Assembly: GCF_002498315.1 (NCBI RefSeq)
Contig: NZ_DAGX01000002.1
Span: 624,067 to 688,066 of the forward strand
Direction of reading: 5' to 3'
Origin: Methanofollis sp. UBA420
Lineage (GTDB): Archaea > Halobacteriota > Methanomicrobia > Methanomicrobiales > Methanofollaceae
DNA: 64,000 nt
Below are positions 1 to 8,470 of the stretch, one piece after another. The notes beneath the pieces are model-generated. The model was given only the letters and a program-made list of their open reading frames with translations. It was not told the DNA's origin and did no database searches. Made by a program: the position numbers and the translations under genes. Every line of letters starts with the position of its first letter. Position 1 is the stretch's first letter.

Positions 1-1157
1 GCGAAGTACGCACCGCCGCCGTCCTGTGTTGCATTGTTGTTCATGAAGGTGGTGTCAGTCAGGGTGGTGTCCGTCGGGGTGGCACCGAGGGGCCAGGAGA
101 AATACGCACCGCCGCCGTTCGTTGCCGTGTTGTTCGCAAAGGTCGTGCCCGTCAGTCTGGCTCTGGAACAAATAGAGTCGAAGTACGCACCGCCGCCGTA
201 ATCTGCTGCCGTGTTGTTCACAAAGGCCGTGCCCGTCAGTCTGGCATCGGCGGAAGCCTCGAAGTATGCACCGCCGCCGCAGTTCGTTGCCGTGTTGTTT
301 GTGAAGGTGGTGTCCGTCAGGGCGGCATCGGTGGAACTGCCGAACCACGCACCGCCGCCGTCGTTTGTTGCCGTGTTGTTCGTGAAGGTCGCGCCCGTCA
401 GAACGGCACCGGCGGAATTGAAGAAGAACGCACCGCCGCCACCATAAACTGCCGTGTTGTTCGTGAAGGTCGTACCCGTCAGGTCGGCATCGGTGGAATC
501 GACGAAATACGCACCGCCGCCGTTGTTTATCTTTGCCATGTTGTTCACAAAGGTCGTGTCCGTCAGGGCGACATAGTTAGAACTGTCGAAATACGCACCG
601 CCGCCAGAGTCTGCCGTGTTGCCGGTGAACACCGTCCTCTCGACCAGGATGTGGTCGACGCGCTGGGCATGGAGTGCACCGCCGAGGCCAGAGCCTCCCG
701 TGTTCCCGGCAAAAGTGCATTCGGAGATGGTGAGACCCTGAATCCCGTAGGCGTCGATGCCGGCGCCCCCAACATAGCTCAACGTGTTCCCGGAGATGTT
801 GAGGCCGCGGAAGGTGGCGTTGTCCGCGCGGACGGTGAACGCCGGGGCAGTGCCGGAGATGCGGGGTTGGGCGGGCGACCCTTCCCAGCGTTCGACCGTC
901 ACGTTGGGCGCGTTGATGGTGATCCCGCCCTCGTAGGTGTAGCCTTCCACGCCCCAGATGCGGATCGTGTCGCCGTCACCGATCTCAGGGATATCCAGAA
1001 GACGCGTGAGGTTGTCCGCCCCCGTCACCACGGAAACATTCCAGGTGTGGGGGTGATCGGTCACCGCAGAAGCGGCAGCGGGGAGGAGAATGCACCCCGC
1101 AATCAGGCACAAAATTGCTATCCTGGCCCTACTGTTGCACATATGATCTTCAGTCAT
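1..1157 (-). CDS. Secreted beta-helix repeat surface protein, 3' part cut by window edge
   Basis: Reading from the ATG at 1157 on the minus strand gives an open frame to the window edge. It begins with a signal peptide (RARIAILCLIAGCILLPAAASA), so the protein is exported. About 100 residues of NosD-like beta-helix follow (TFRGLNISGNT, GIQGLTISECTFAGNT). Then comes a run of roughly 25-residue repeats of the form LTxTTFxNNTAxxxGGGAYFxxS, with at least eight copies before the edge. The GG-A-[YF/WF] and F-x-NNTA pattern is that of chlamydial-type polymorphic outer membrane protein repeats and right-handed parallel beta-helices. At DNA level the repeats are about 75-84 bp and share a GC-rich core. 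The C-terminus and any surface anchor are outside the window. An alternative start is the ATG five codons downstream. Likely a cell-surface or adhesin-like protein; the ligand is unknown. Confidence 0.85.
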   Translation of the reverse strand, partial: MTEDHMCNSRARIAILCLIAGCILLPAAASAVTDHPHTWNVSVVTGADNLTRLLDIPEIGDGDTIRIWGVEGYTYEGGITINAPNVTVERWEGSPAQPRISGTAPAFTVRADNATFRGLNISGNTLSYVGGAGIDAYGIQGLTISECTFAGNTGGSGLGGALHAQRVDHILVERTVFTGNTADSGGGAYFDSSNYVALTDTTFVNNMAKINNGGGAYFVDSTDADLTGTTFTNNTAVYGGGGAFFFNSAGAVLTGATFTNNTATNDGGGAWFGSSTDAALTDTTFTNNTATNCGGGAYFEASADARLTGTAFVNNTAADYGGGAYFDSICSRARLTGTTFANNTATNGGGAYFSWPLGATPTDTTLTDTTFMNNNATQDGGGAYF

Positions 1158-1650
1158 AATACTCCATATCGTCCCGTTCTTTTTTTCACGGGATGTGATG
1201 ACAGCCTTATAGATGGCGATGAGACGACATATCAAAAATGCGGATTATTAAAAGTAATATAGTATATTCTGAATTTACTAATCGCGAGCACATACAAACC
1301 ATGAGGGCAGATTCGGGCTGGCGGAACACATATGGGGTTAATCTGTACTCCAAGAGTTCCATGAGGGCCGGATAAGGGACCGGGATCTCGAATGCGGCGC
1401 GCAAGAGAGTGCACCGCCAACGGCACCCGAATAGAAAGAGAACAGCCTTCAGGTGAATCGCTCATGAAACGAAGTTTCAAGCGGTTCTTTGAAAACCACC
1501 CTGGGGGTTTTCATGGTATCCGCACGGCAACCCTGCCGCCTTCTCGAAAACCCTGAGGGGTTTTCTCGAACCATGCGTGACCTGTAGGGGCAGGCATGGT
1601 GCTCTGAAAAAAGAACCGGCGCCCCCATTCCGGGGCCGCCACTCACTCAC
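1158..1650. other. Intergenic spacer with short palindromic repeats
   Basis: No coherent coding frame was found. The first 100 bases upstream of the surface protein are AT-rich (poly-T and ATAT runs) and probably contain its promoter. The distal half holds three hairpins (see the repeat entry). Confidence 0.6.
1455..1565. repeat. Cluster of short hairpins of a dispersed family
   Basis: TGAAACGAAGTTTCA at 1465-1479 is a 6-bp stem with a GAA loop. GAAAACC/GGTTTTC arms lie at 1491-1512, and AAAACCC/GGGTTTT arms at 1547-1564. The 25 bases at 1455-1479 recur with two differences at 25332-25356. Related hairpins are found near 34955, 35206, 48067, 48350 and 48500. Confidence 0.6.
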
Positions 1651-2055
1651 TCACTCCTCCCCGCCCTCGGGCACGGAGAAGTGCGTCTGGACAAAGCGCC
1701 AGCCGTCCCAGGTGTTCATCAGCACCGCGGTCAGGCGGCCGTTCAGGTGCCGCACCCTCCCCCCGGCCGTGACCGTCATCTCGAAGGGCGTCGCCACCCA
1801 GGCGATGATCCCGTCCGCCGCGATCCTGAGGTCGCCGTATTCGAGCGAGATGTCGTCGAAAGCTGCAAATTCGCGGGCGATGGCAGAGACGTACCCGTCG
1901 CGCCCCTCCACCCACTCCCCCTTCTCCGAACCGATCCCGATCACCTCGGGCGCCAGCAGCGCCGCAACGCCGTCCGCATCCTTTCGTCCGTACGCGGAGG
2001 CGTAGGCGTACATCGTCCTCGTCACCGCATCCCGCGTCTTTGCACTGAGAAACAT
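1651..2055 (-). CDS. NTF2-like / SnoaL-like domain protein
   Basis: 134 residues, the usual size of a single NTF2-like (SnoaL/DUF4440 type) cone-shaped alpha+beta domain. The N-terminal helices (AVTRTMYAYASAYGRKDADGVAALLAPEV) lead into the typical pocket-lining strand pattern, with G-x-GSEKGEWVEGRDGYVS and a C-terminal W-x-FVQTHFS strand that closes this fold. Family members are small cytosolic ligand-binding proteins or enzymes with no shared reaction, so no substrate is assigned. It stands alone on the minus strand. A polypurine-poor spacer separates it from the sensor gene upstream. Confidence 0.75.
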   Translation of the reverse strand: MFLSAKTRDAVTRTMYAYASAYGRKDADGVAALLAPEVIGIGSEKGEWVEGRDGYVSAIAREFAAFDDISLEYGDLRIAADGIIAWVATPFEMTVTAGGRVRHLNGRLTAVLMNTWDGWRFVQTHFSVPEGGEE

Positions 2056-2489
2056 CTGTACAGAATAGAACAGAAAGGAGTTAGCCTTTCCTGATCCTGC
2101 GCCATCTGCGCTCCCTGCCGGCGAGATGAGATCAGGGAACAGGCCTGGAGCGGCAGGTTACGACAGAGACATAAGAAGAAAAAATACGATGCCCCGGCCA
2201 GACAAAACCGGAACCAATTAATATGATTATTGAAATGTCCGGCCATCCCCTTTTCCTGAAAATCCCCTCGTCCTGCCCCTTAATAGGAGAGTCTTCAGAC
2301 ATGTACAGAGACGATTTGCATTGTTGATCGCAGGCCAGAAAACAAGGGGGGTTTATCATACCGCATCAAAAATTCCAGAGACCATCATGTGGAAGCCATG
2401 CTTCCGGAGAAAGTATTCTGAACGCCCCCGGACGAGGAGATATATCCTCGCCGTCCCCCGAAGCCGAATATCTGCTGCTCCTCGATGCC

Positions 2490-4364
2490 ATGCCGGTGCA
2501 GGCATGGTTTCTCCCTGACCCCGTAACGTACGGGGCGGTCAACACCGCCAGGGCCGAGTACCTCGGGCTGAAAAAAGAGGGCCTGGAAAGAAGGGCGATC
2601 AGGGACATCCTCCCCGAAGAAGAGGCGGCGATCTGTATCCAGGGGAACGAGAAGGTCTTCCAGGGCAAAAAAACGATCCGTACAGAGGAGTGGGTCAGGA
2701 ACGCCTGCGGGGAGGAGCGGTTGCTTGCCATCACAAAAAAACCCGTCCTTGACGATTGCGGCAATGTCATCTACGCGGTCTGCACGGCCGAGGACATCAC
2801 CGAACAGAGACGTGCCGAAGATGCGGTGCTCAGGCGGGACGCAATCCTCGATGCCGTGGGTTTTGCCGCAGACAGACTGCTGAAAAAGACCGGGTGGAGC
2901 GACGAGGTTCCTGAGATCCTCCGGCGGCTGGGAGAGGCGACCAGGGCGGGCAGGGTCCACCTCTTCGAGAATAGCGGGACTGCAAGAGACGGGCCCTGTC
3001 CCCCGTGCCGGGAATGGACCGCGGCAGGGATCATGCCCCTCGGGAAACAGCTTCCCCACCATGCCGGCATCTTCTCCGCGGACGGGACGCCGCAGTGGTA
3101 TGCCGACCTTGCCGCAGGACGCCCTGTCGCCGCAAGAGCAGGAGAATTCCCGGAAAAAGCGCGGCAGTATCTTTTTTCAGGACAGATCCTCTCCCTCGCC
3201 GAGGTCCCTCTCCTGGTCGAGGGGGAGTGGTGGGGATGCCTCGGCCTTGAAGACTGCCGCGAGGAGAGGAAGTGGTCGGGGGCGGAGATCGACGCCCTCA
3301 AGACCGTGGCGCGGATCATCGGCGCTGCCATCGAGAGACAACGTTTCGAGGACCTCTACCGCCTCCCGGTCATGTACTCCTCCTCGGGGATCTACCTTGT
3401 ACAGGACGGCACCATCAGATACGTCAACCCTGGATTCGGCAAAATTTTTGGCTACACAGAGGAGGAGGTCGTCGGACAGATGGGCCATGCAGACATCATT
3501 CTCCCGGCCGACCTGCCCCGCTTCCAGAAGACCATGCAGAGTCTTCTCTCCAGGGCGACGGCCATGGCACGGGACGATTTCAGGGGACTCGGGAAAGACG
3601 GTCGCCTGCTCTTCCTCGAACACTTCGGGACAAGAACGCTCTATCACGGGATGCCGGCGGTCCTCGGCACATTCATCGACAGGACCGCACAGAAACAGGC
3701 CGAGAACGCGCTGACCGAGAGCGAGGAGAAGTACCGCGAACTCTTCAACAATGTCAAAGATGCCATTTTTCTCATAGAAATCACGCACGACAACCATCTG
3801 GGACGACTGATCGAGGTGAACCCGGCCGCCTGCACCTACCTGCAGTACCCCAGAGAAGAACTCCTGCTCATGTCGCCCGGCGAGATCGAAGACCCGAAGA
3901 CACGGGCCTCCCGTGCCCGGAGTATGGAAAGACTCCTCTTCCACGGTGAAACCGCCTTCGAGTCCGCCCTGGTGAGAAGGGACGGGTTCACCGTGCCGGT
4001 CGAGATGCGGTGCAACCTCTTTGAACTGGCCGGAAAGCCGGTGGTCCTTGCCGTCGCCCGGAACATCACCGAGAGGATAGAACAGCAAAAGAAGGAAGCC
4101 GAGGCATTCAGGCAGATCGAGAAGAACATGGAGCAGTTCGCCATCCTCAACGACCATATCAGAAATCCCCTGCAGGTGATCCTGGGCCTGGCATGCCTGT
4201 ACGACGAGACGGTCGGGGACAGGATCGCCACAGAGGTCAGGGAGATCGACGCCCTGGTGAACGGCCTCGACCAGGGCTGGCTCCAGTCGGAGAAGATCAG
4301 GGCGGTGCTGCGCCGCCACTACGGGATGATTCTGGACGGCACGGCAAGGCATCAGGCAGGGTGA
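2490..4364 (+). CDS. Multi-PAS sensor protein with H-box-like end but no ATPase domain
   Basis: A cytosolic sensor of about 624 residues. The order is PAS (about 1-105, ending CTAEDITEQRRAED), a GAF-like region (about 115-285), PAS (about 290-405, IRYVNPGFGKIFGYTEEEVVG), and PAS (about 410-535, ending AVARNITERIEQQ). A final helix follows with NDHIRNPLQVILG, which resembles the histidine-containing dimerisation box of methanogen kinases. No HATPase N/G boxes follow and the protein stops 70 residues later, so it probably relays signals through a partner or is a truncated kinase. The start is uncertain. The frame stays open back to 2328, and the upstream codons (EAEYLLLLDA) fit the beginning of the first PAS domain, but no ATG, GTG or TTG is present there. 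No Shine-Dalgarno (SD) sequence precedes the ATG used here. Confidence 0.8.
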   Translation: MPVQAWFLPDPVTYGAVNTARAEYLGLKKEGLERRAIRDILPEEEAAICIQGNEKVFQGKKTIRTEEWVRNACGEERLLAITKKPVLDDCGNVIYAVCTAEDITEQRRAEDAVLRRDAILDAVGFAADRLLKKTGWSDEVPEILRRLGEATRAGRVHLFENSGTARDGPCPPCREWTAAGIMPLGKQLPHHAGIFSADGTPQWYADLAAGRPVAARAGEFPEKARQYLFSGQILSLAEVPLLVEGEWWGCLGLEDCREERKWSGAEIDALKTVARIIGAAIERQRFEDLYRLPVMYSSSGIYLVQDGTIRYVNPGFGKIFGYTEEEVVGQMGHADIILPADLPRFQKTMQSLLSRATAMARDDFRGLGKDGRLLFLEHFGTRTLYHGMPAVLGTFIDRTAQKQAENALTESEEKYRELFNNVKDAIFLIEITHDNHLGRLIEVNPAACTYLQYPREELLLMSPGEIEDPKTRASRARSMERLLFHGETAFESALVRRDGFTVPVEMRCNLFELAGKPVVLAVARNITERIEQQKKEAEAFRQIEKNMEQFAILNDHIRNPLQVILGLACLYDETVGDRIATEVREIDALVNGLDQGWLQSEKIRAVLRRHYGMILDGTARHQAG

Positions 4365-4468
4365 GGGAAGGCAGTCCGCGATCATGCCTATCTATATCAT
4401 GCAGCCCTAAACCCTGTACCTGATCATGGGTTACCTGCACACACACCAGACAGTGCAGGAGGGGCGGC

Positions 4469-5476
4469 GTGGCTGAACTCCTCCTGAAGGGCTGGATCGA
4501 ACAGGGCGGACGGCGCCTCTCCGGGGACGAGGTGCTGACCGTCCTGACGGAGAAACCCCGCGACGTCTCTCTTTTCGGCGGGGAGTTCTATCTCAGGTAC
4601 GGCGAGTGGCAGGCGCGGGACCGCTTCGGCATCATGTCCGGCCCCTGCCCGGCAGGGACGGTCACCCGCGACGGCGAGGTCGTCGGGAGAGTCGGGCCGG
4701 ACTACCCTGCCGGCGACCTCGAAGAGGCGATCGTCACCGCCGTCGGCCTCCGGGCCGTCGACGGCGCCGCAGTCGCCCTCTCCGGTGGGGTGGACTCCGC
4801 CCTCGTCGCCGCTCTCGCCCGCCTCCCCGCGGTCGTCGTCGGACTCGAAGGCTCGCACGACCGGAGGCGGGCCCTCGCCCTTGCGGAAAAACTCGGGATC
4901 CCCTGCGACGCCGTCTCCGTCACAGAAAGAGAGGTGGAAGGGGCGCTCCAGGAGGTCGTCGCGCTCCTCGGCAACCCGAACCCTGTGGACGCATCCATCG
5001 CGGCGACCGAGGTCTTCGTCGCACGCTGGGCAGAGGAGCAGGGCATTCACCGGGTGCTCACCGGCCAGGGCGCCGACGAACTCTTCGGCGGCTACGCACG
5101 CTACCTCGAAACCGACGATCTCGCCGACGCCCTTGAGAGGGACGTCGCCGACCTCCCGCGGCAGGTCGCACGGGACGGGGCGGTGGCCGCTCATTATGGT
5201 ACCGCGTTCTCCCCGCCGTACCTCGACCTGCGCGTCGTGGCGGCGGCCCGCGCCATCCCCCCGGGTGAGAAAGTGGGGGACGGGGTGCGGAAGGCGCCGC
5301 TGCGGAAGGTCGCAGAGAGGCACATCCCGCCTGAATTCGCACGGGCCGAGAAGAAGGCGATGCAGTATGGGAGCGGGATCTGGAAGACCATCCAGAGACT
5401 CGCGTGTCACAATGGTTATAAAAAGTCGGTACAAGGGTACTTAACTGACATGGGTAGGGACATGCATGGTTTCTGA
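4469..5476 (+). CDS. Asparagine-synthase-like PP-loop protein without glutaminase domain
   Basis: 335 residues starting at a GTG preceded by AGGAGG-type SD bases. The nucleotide-binding PP-loop SGGVDS lies at residues 105-110. The later signature TGQGADELFGGYARY is characteristic of the asparagine synthase C-terminal (AsnB ATP-PPi synthetase) domain. The N-terminal 80 residues carry no Cys2 glutaminase, so the enzyme would need free ammonia or another nitrogen donor, or it adenylates a different substrate. The 3' end overlaps gatC by 11 bp, placing it in the same transcription unit as the amidotransferase genes. This context (amide chemistry) is suggestive only. Free asparagine synthesis is one possibility; modification of another carboxylate is equally possible. 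Confidence 0.8.
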   Translation: MAELLLKGWIEQGGRRLSGDEVLTVLTEKPRDVSLFGGEFYLRYGEWQARDRFGIMSGPCPAGTVTRDGEVVGRVGPDYPAGDLEEAIVTAVGLRAVDGAAVALSGGVDSALVAALARLPAVVVGLEGSHDRRRALALAEKLGIPCDAVSVTEREVEGALQEVVALLGNPNPVDASIAATEVFVARWAEEQGIHRVLTGQGADELFGGYARYLETDDLADALERDVADLPRQVARDGAVAAHYGTAFSPPYLDLRVVAAARAIPPGEKVGDGVRKAPLRKVAERHIPPEFARAEKKAMQYGSGIWKTIQRLACHNGYKKSVQGYLTDMGRDMHGF

Positions 5477-5735
5477 ATCAGACGTGGCACACATTGCCAT
5501 ACTTGCAGATATCGGGATAACCAGCGACGAACTGGCCGAGTTCACCGGGCAGTTCAATGCAATCCTGGAATACTTCGACCTCCTGGACCAGGTCGAGGCG
5601 AGCGAAAAACCAGAGGCGGAAAAGATCAATATCTTCAGGGAAGACGAGGTCGTGCCGTCCCTCGCCGTCGCCGCCGCCCTCGATAACGCCGGAGAGTCGG
5701 AAGACGACTATATCAAGGCCCCGAAGGTGATGTGA
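5466..5735 (+). CDS. gatC: Asp-tRNA(Asn)/Glu-tRNA(Gln) amidotransferase subunit C
   Basis: 89 residues, normal for GatC. The helical N-terminus (SESDVAHIAILADIGITSDELAEFTGQFNAIL) and the following F-DLLDQVE segment match the GatC pattern that wraps around GatA and stabilises it. The gene sits directly upstream of gatA with no gap, and gatB follows. In archaea GatCAB chiefly converts Asp-tRNA(Asn) to Asn-tRNA(Asn), while Gln-tRNA is made by GatDE (family knowledge). Confidence 0.92.
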   Translation: MVSESDVAHIAILADIGITSDELAEFTGQFNAILEYFDLLDQVEASEKPEAEKINIFREDEVVPSLAVAAALDNAGESEDDYIKAPKVM

Positions 5736-7031
5736 GTGGGAAAGATCACCTTTGACGCGGACGACCGCTGGAACGCCTTCATCGCCATCTGCCGCGAGGC
5801 AGAGCACGGCGACGGCCCCCTGGCCGGCGTGCCCGTGGCGGTCAAGGACAACATCTCGACGGCCGGCATCCAGACCACCTGCGGATCGGCGATCCTGAAG
5901 GGCTATGTCCCGCCGTACGACGCGTATGTCGTCGAGCGCCTGAAGGCCGCCGGGGCCGCCATCGTCGGCAAGACCAATATGGACGAGTTCGGCATGGGCA
6001 CGACGACCGAGTCGAGCGCCTTCGGGCCGACCACCAACCCGGTGGACACTGCCCGCGTCCCCGGCGGGTCCTCGGGCGGGAGCGCCGCCGCCGTCGCCGC
6101 GGGCATGGTCGATATGGCCCTCGGCACCGACACCGGCGGGTCGATCCGCTGCCCCGCCGCCTTCTGCGGCATCGTGGGGCTGAAGCCGACCTATGGCCGC
6201 ACCTCGCGGTACGGCCTCATCGCCTATGCGAACTCCCTCGAAGGCATCGGCCCGATGGGGAGGACTGTGGATGACGTCTCCCGTCTCTTTGCGGCGATCG
6301 CCGGGCACGACCCCCGCGACGCCACCTCCCTGGACCGGCCGTATACTCACACCCCCTCCGCGGAGATCGAGGGGATGCGAGTCGGCGTGCCGCATGAGTT
6401 CTTCGGCGAAGGCGTCGACCCCGCCGTCGGGAAGACCGTCAGGGCGGCGATCGACAGGTTCGCCGAACTCGGCGCCGAGATCGTCGAGTGCTCCATGCCG
6501 AGCATGAAGTACGCCCTCGCGGCCTACTATGTCACCTGCACGAGCGAAGCATCCTCGAACCTCGCCAGGTTCGACGGCGTCAGGTACGGCCCTGAAAACG
6601 ACATCATCCCCTCCTGGCACGAGTCGTACCAGGAGCACCGCAAGACACACTTCGGCAAGGAGGTGCGCCGCCGGATCATGCTCGGCACCTTCGCCCTCTC
6701 TGCCGGGTACTACGGGAAATACTATGCGAAGGCCCAGGCGGCACGCAAAAACGTCCGCGACGACTTCGCCCGCCTCTTCGCCGACGTGGACGTCGTCGCC
6801 GGCCCGACCATGCCGACGACCGCCTTCGGACTCGGCGAGAAGACCGACCCCCTCTCCATGTACCTCGCCGACATCCTCACCGTGCCGGCAAACCTCGCCG
6901 GCGTCCCGGCGATCTCGGTCCCCTGCGGCACCGTGGAGGGCCTGCCCGTCGGGCTGCAGCTCATCGGCAGACACTGCGAGGAGGAGCGGATCATCGACGC
7001 CGCCCGTGCCTACGAGGAGGTGAGGGCATGA
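5736..7031 (+). CDS. gatA: Asp-tRNA(Asn)/Glu-tRNA(Gln) amidotransferase subunit A (amidase)
   Basis: 431 residues, somewhat short of bacterial GatA (about 485) mainly at the N-terminus. This is the glutaminase subunit, with the amidase-signature Ser-cisSer-Lys triad. Lys37 is in VAVKDNIS, the glycine/serine-rich loop GGSSGGSAAAVAAG carries the cis-serine, and the nucleophilic serine lies in TDTGGSIRCPA. The GTG start abuts the gatC stop, and the 3' end overlaps gatB by 4 bp (ATGA), so translation is coupled. Ammonia released here is channelled to GatB. Confidence 0.95.
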   Translation: MGKITFDADDRWNAFIAICREAEHGDGPLAGVPVAVKDNISTAGIQTTCGSAILKGYVPPYDAYVVERLKAAGAAIVGKTNMDEFGMGTTTESSAFGPTTNPVDTARVPGGSSGGSAAAVAAGMVDMALGTDTGGSIRCPAAFCGIVGLKPTYGRTSRYGLIAYANSLEGIGPMGRTVDDVSRLFAAIAGHDPRDATSLDRPYTHTPSAEIEGMRVGVPHEFFGEGVDPAVGKTVRAAIDRFAELGAEIVECSMPSMKYALAAYYVTCTSEASSNLARFDGVRYGPENDIIPSWHESYQEHRKTHFGKEVRRRIMLGTFALSAGYYGKYYAKAQAARKNVRDDFARLFADVDVVAGPTMPTTAFGLGEKTDPLSMYLADILTVPANLAGVPAISVPCGTVEGLPVGLQLIGRHCEEERIIDAARAYEEVRA

Positions 7032-8467
7032 GCGACACGACAGACGTGATCATCGGGCTCGAAATCCACTGCCAGTTGAACACGAAGACGAAGCTCTTCT
7101 GCGGGTGCTCGACCGACTACAAGAACGACGGCCCGAACACCCATGTCTGCCCCATCTGCCTCGGCCTGCCCGGCGCGATGCCGATGATCAACAAAAAGGC
7201 CGTCGAGTACGGCCTGAAGGTCGCTCGCGCCCTCAACCTGGAGATCCCCGAGGAAGGAGAGTTCTCACGGAAGAACTACTTCTACCCCGACCTCCCGAAG
7301 GGCTACCAGATCACGATGTACGACAGGCCCCTCGCGGTGAAGGGCTACCTCGAGATCGAGGACGACAACGGCATCGACAAGAAGATCGAGATCACCAGGA
7401 TCCACCTGGAAGAGGACCCGGGCAAACTCGTCCATGTCGGCGGCACCGCCCGCGCCCATTACACCCTCGTCGACTACAACAGGAGCGGCATCCCTCTCAT
7501 CGAGATCGTCACCGAACCCGACCTCAGGTCGCCGAAAGAGGCGCGCCGGTTCCTCACCAAGATGCGGGCGACCCTCGAGTACCTCGGCGTCTTCGACGGC
7601 GAGCGCGAGGGCGCCCTCCGTGTGGACGCCAACATCTCCATCAAGGGGTCCGAACGGGTCGAGATCAAGAACATCACCTCGTACAGGGGCGTCGAGAAGG
7701 CGCTCACCTTCGAGATCACCCGGCAGAAGGGCATGATCAGGCGCGGCGGCAGGGTCGTGCGCGAGACCCGCCACTTCCAGGAGGCCCGCGGCATCACCAC
7801 CTCGGCCCGGTCCAAGGAGACGGAGACCGACTACCGCTACTTCCCCGAACCCGACCTCTGCCCCCTGCGGGTGCGGGACTGGGCACGGGAAGTCGTCCTC
7901 CCCGAACTCCCCGACGCACGGCGCGACCGCTTCATGGCCCAGTACGGCCTCTCCCTCAACCATGCCCGTACCCTCACCGGCGACCTCCGTCTCGCCGAGT
8001 TCTACGAAGCCCTGGCGGCGAAGGCCGACCCGGCCCTGGCCGCCACCTGGACCGCGGACACCCTCCTCGGCGAACTGAACTACCGGGACATGCCTGTGGC
8101 GAAGGTGCCACTCGACCACGTCGCCGACCTCATCGGCCTCGCCGGCAGGAACGAGATCACCGACAGGGTCGCCGTCGACGTGCTGCGGGCCATCCTCGAC
8201 GCCGTCATGAAAGGAGAGACGCCACAGATGCCGACAGACTATGTCCGCACCCACAACCTCGGAAAGGGCGAGGCCGACGCCTTCTCCGCCGTCATCGACG
8301 AGGTGATCGCGGAGAACGAACAGGCGGTCGCGGACGTCCGCGCCGGTAAGAACGCCGCTCTCAACTTCCTTGTCGGCCAGGTGATGAAAAAGACCAGGGG
8401 CAAGGCCGACCCGAAGGAGATCACGCCCCTTATTGCCGCCCGTATCACCCCAGAGGGGGGAACATAG
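7028..8467 (+). CDS. gatB: Asp-tRNA(Asn)/Glu-tRNA(Gln) amidotransferase subunit B
   Basis: 479 residues, full length. It starts with the GatB N-terminal signature VIIGLEIHCQLNTKTKLFCGC, and the family zinc cysteines CGCS...CPICLG are visible. The kinase/cradle domain (RKNYFYPDLPKGYQI, HLEEDPGK, DYNRSGIPLIEIVTEPD) and the C-terminal tRNA-binding YqeY-like tail (ALNFLVGQVMKKTRGKADP) follow. It phosphorylates the tRNA-bound acid and transfers ammonia supplied by GatA. Last of the gat genes; three bases separate it from topA. Confidence 0.96.
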   Translation: MSDTTDVIIGLEIHCQLNTKTKLFCGCSTDYKNDGPNTHVCPICLGLPGAMPMINKKAVEYGLKVARALNLEIPEEGEFSRKNYFYPDLPKGYQITMYDRPLAVKGYLEIEDDNGIDKKIEITRIHLEEDPGKLVHVGGTARAHYTLVDYNRSGIPLIEIVTEPDLRSPKEARRFLTKMRATLEYLGVFDGEREGALRVDANISIKGSERVEIKNITSYRGVEKALTFEITRQKGMIRRGGRVVRETRHFQEARGITTSARSKETETDYRYFPEPDLCPLRVRDWAREVVLPELPDARRDRFMAQYGLSLNHARTLTGDLRLAEFYEALAAKADPALAATWTADTLLGELNYRDMPVAKVPLDHVADLIGLAGRNEITDRVAVDVLRAILDAVMKGETPQMPTDYVRTHNLGKGEADAFSAVIDEVIAENEQAVADVRAGKNAALNFLVGQVMKKTRGKADPKEITPLIAARITPEGGT

Positions 8468-8470
8468 GCC

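Noticed and set aside
1..650. Regularly spaced GC-rich repeats that could be taken for a CRISPR array
   Set aside because: The repeats are in frame, vary in sequence and encode GGGAYF-type protein repeats on the minus strand; spacing follows codons, with no constant repeat and unique spacers.
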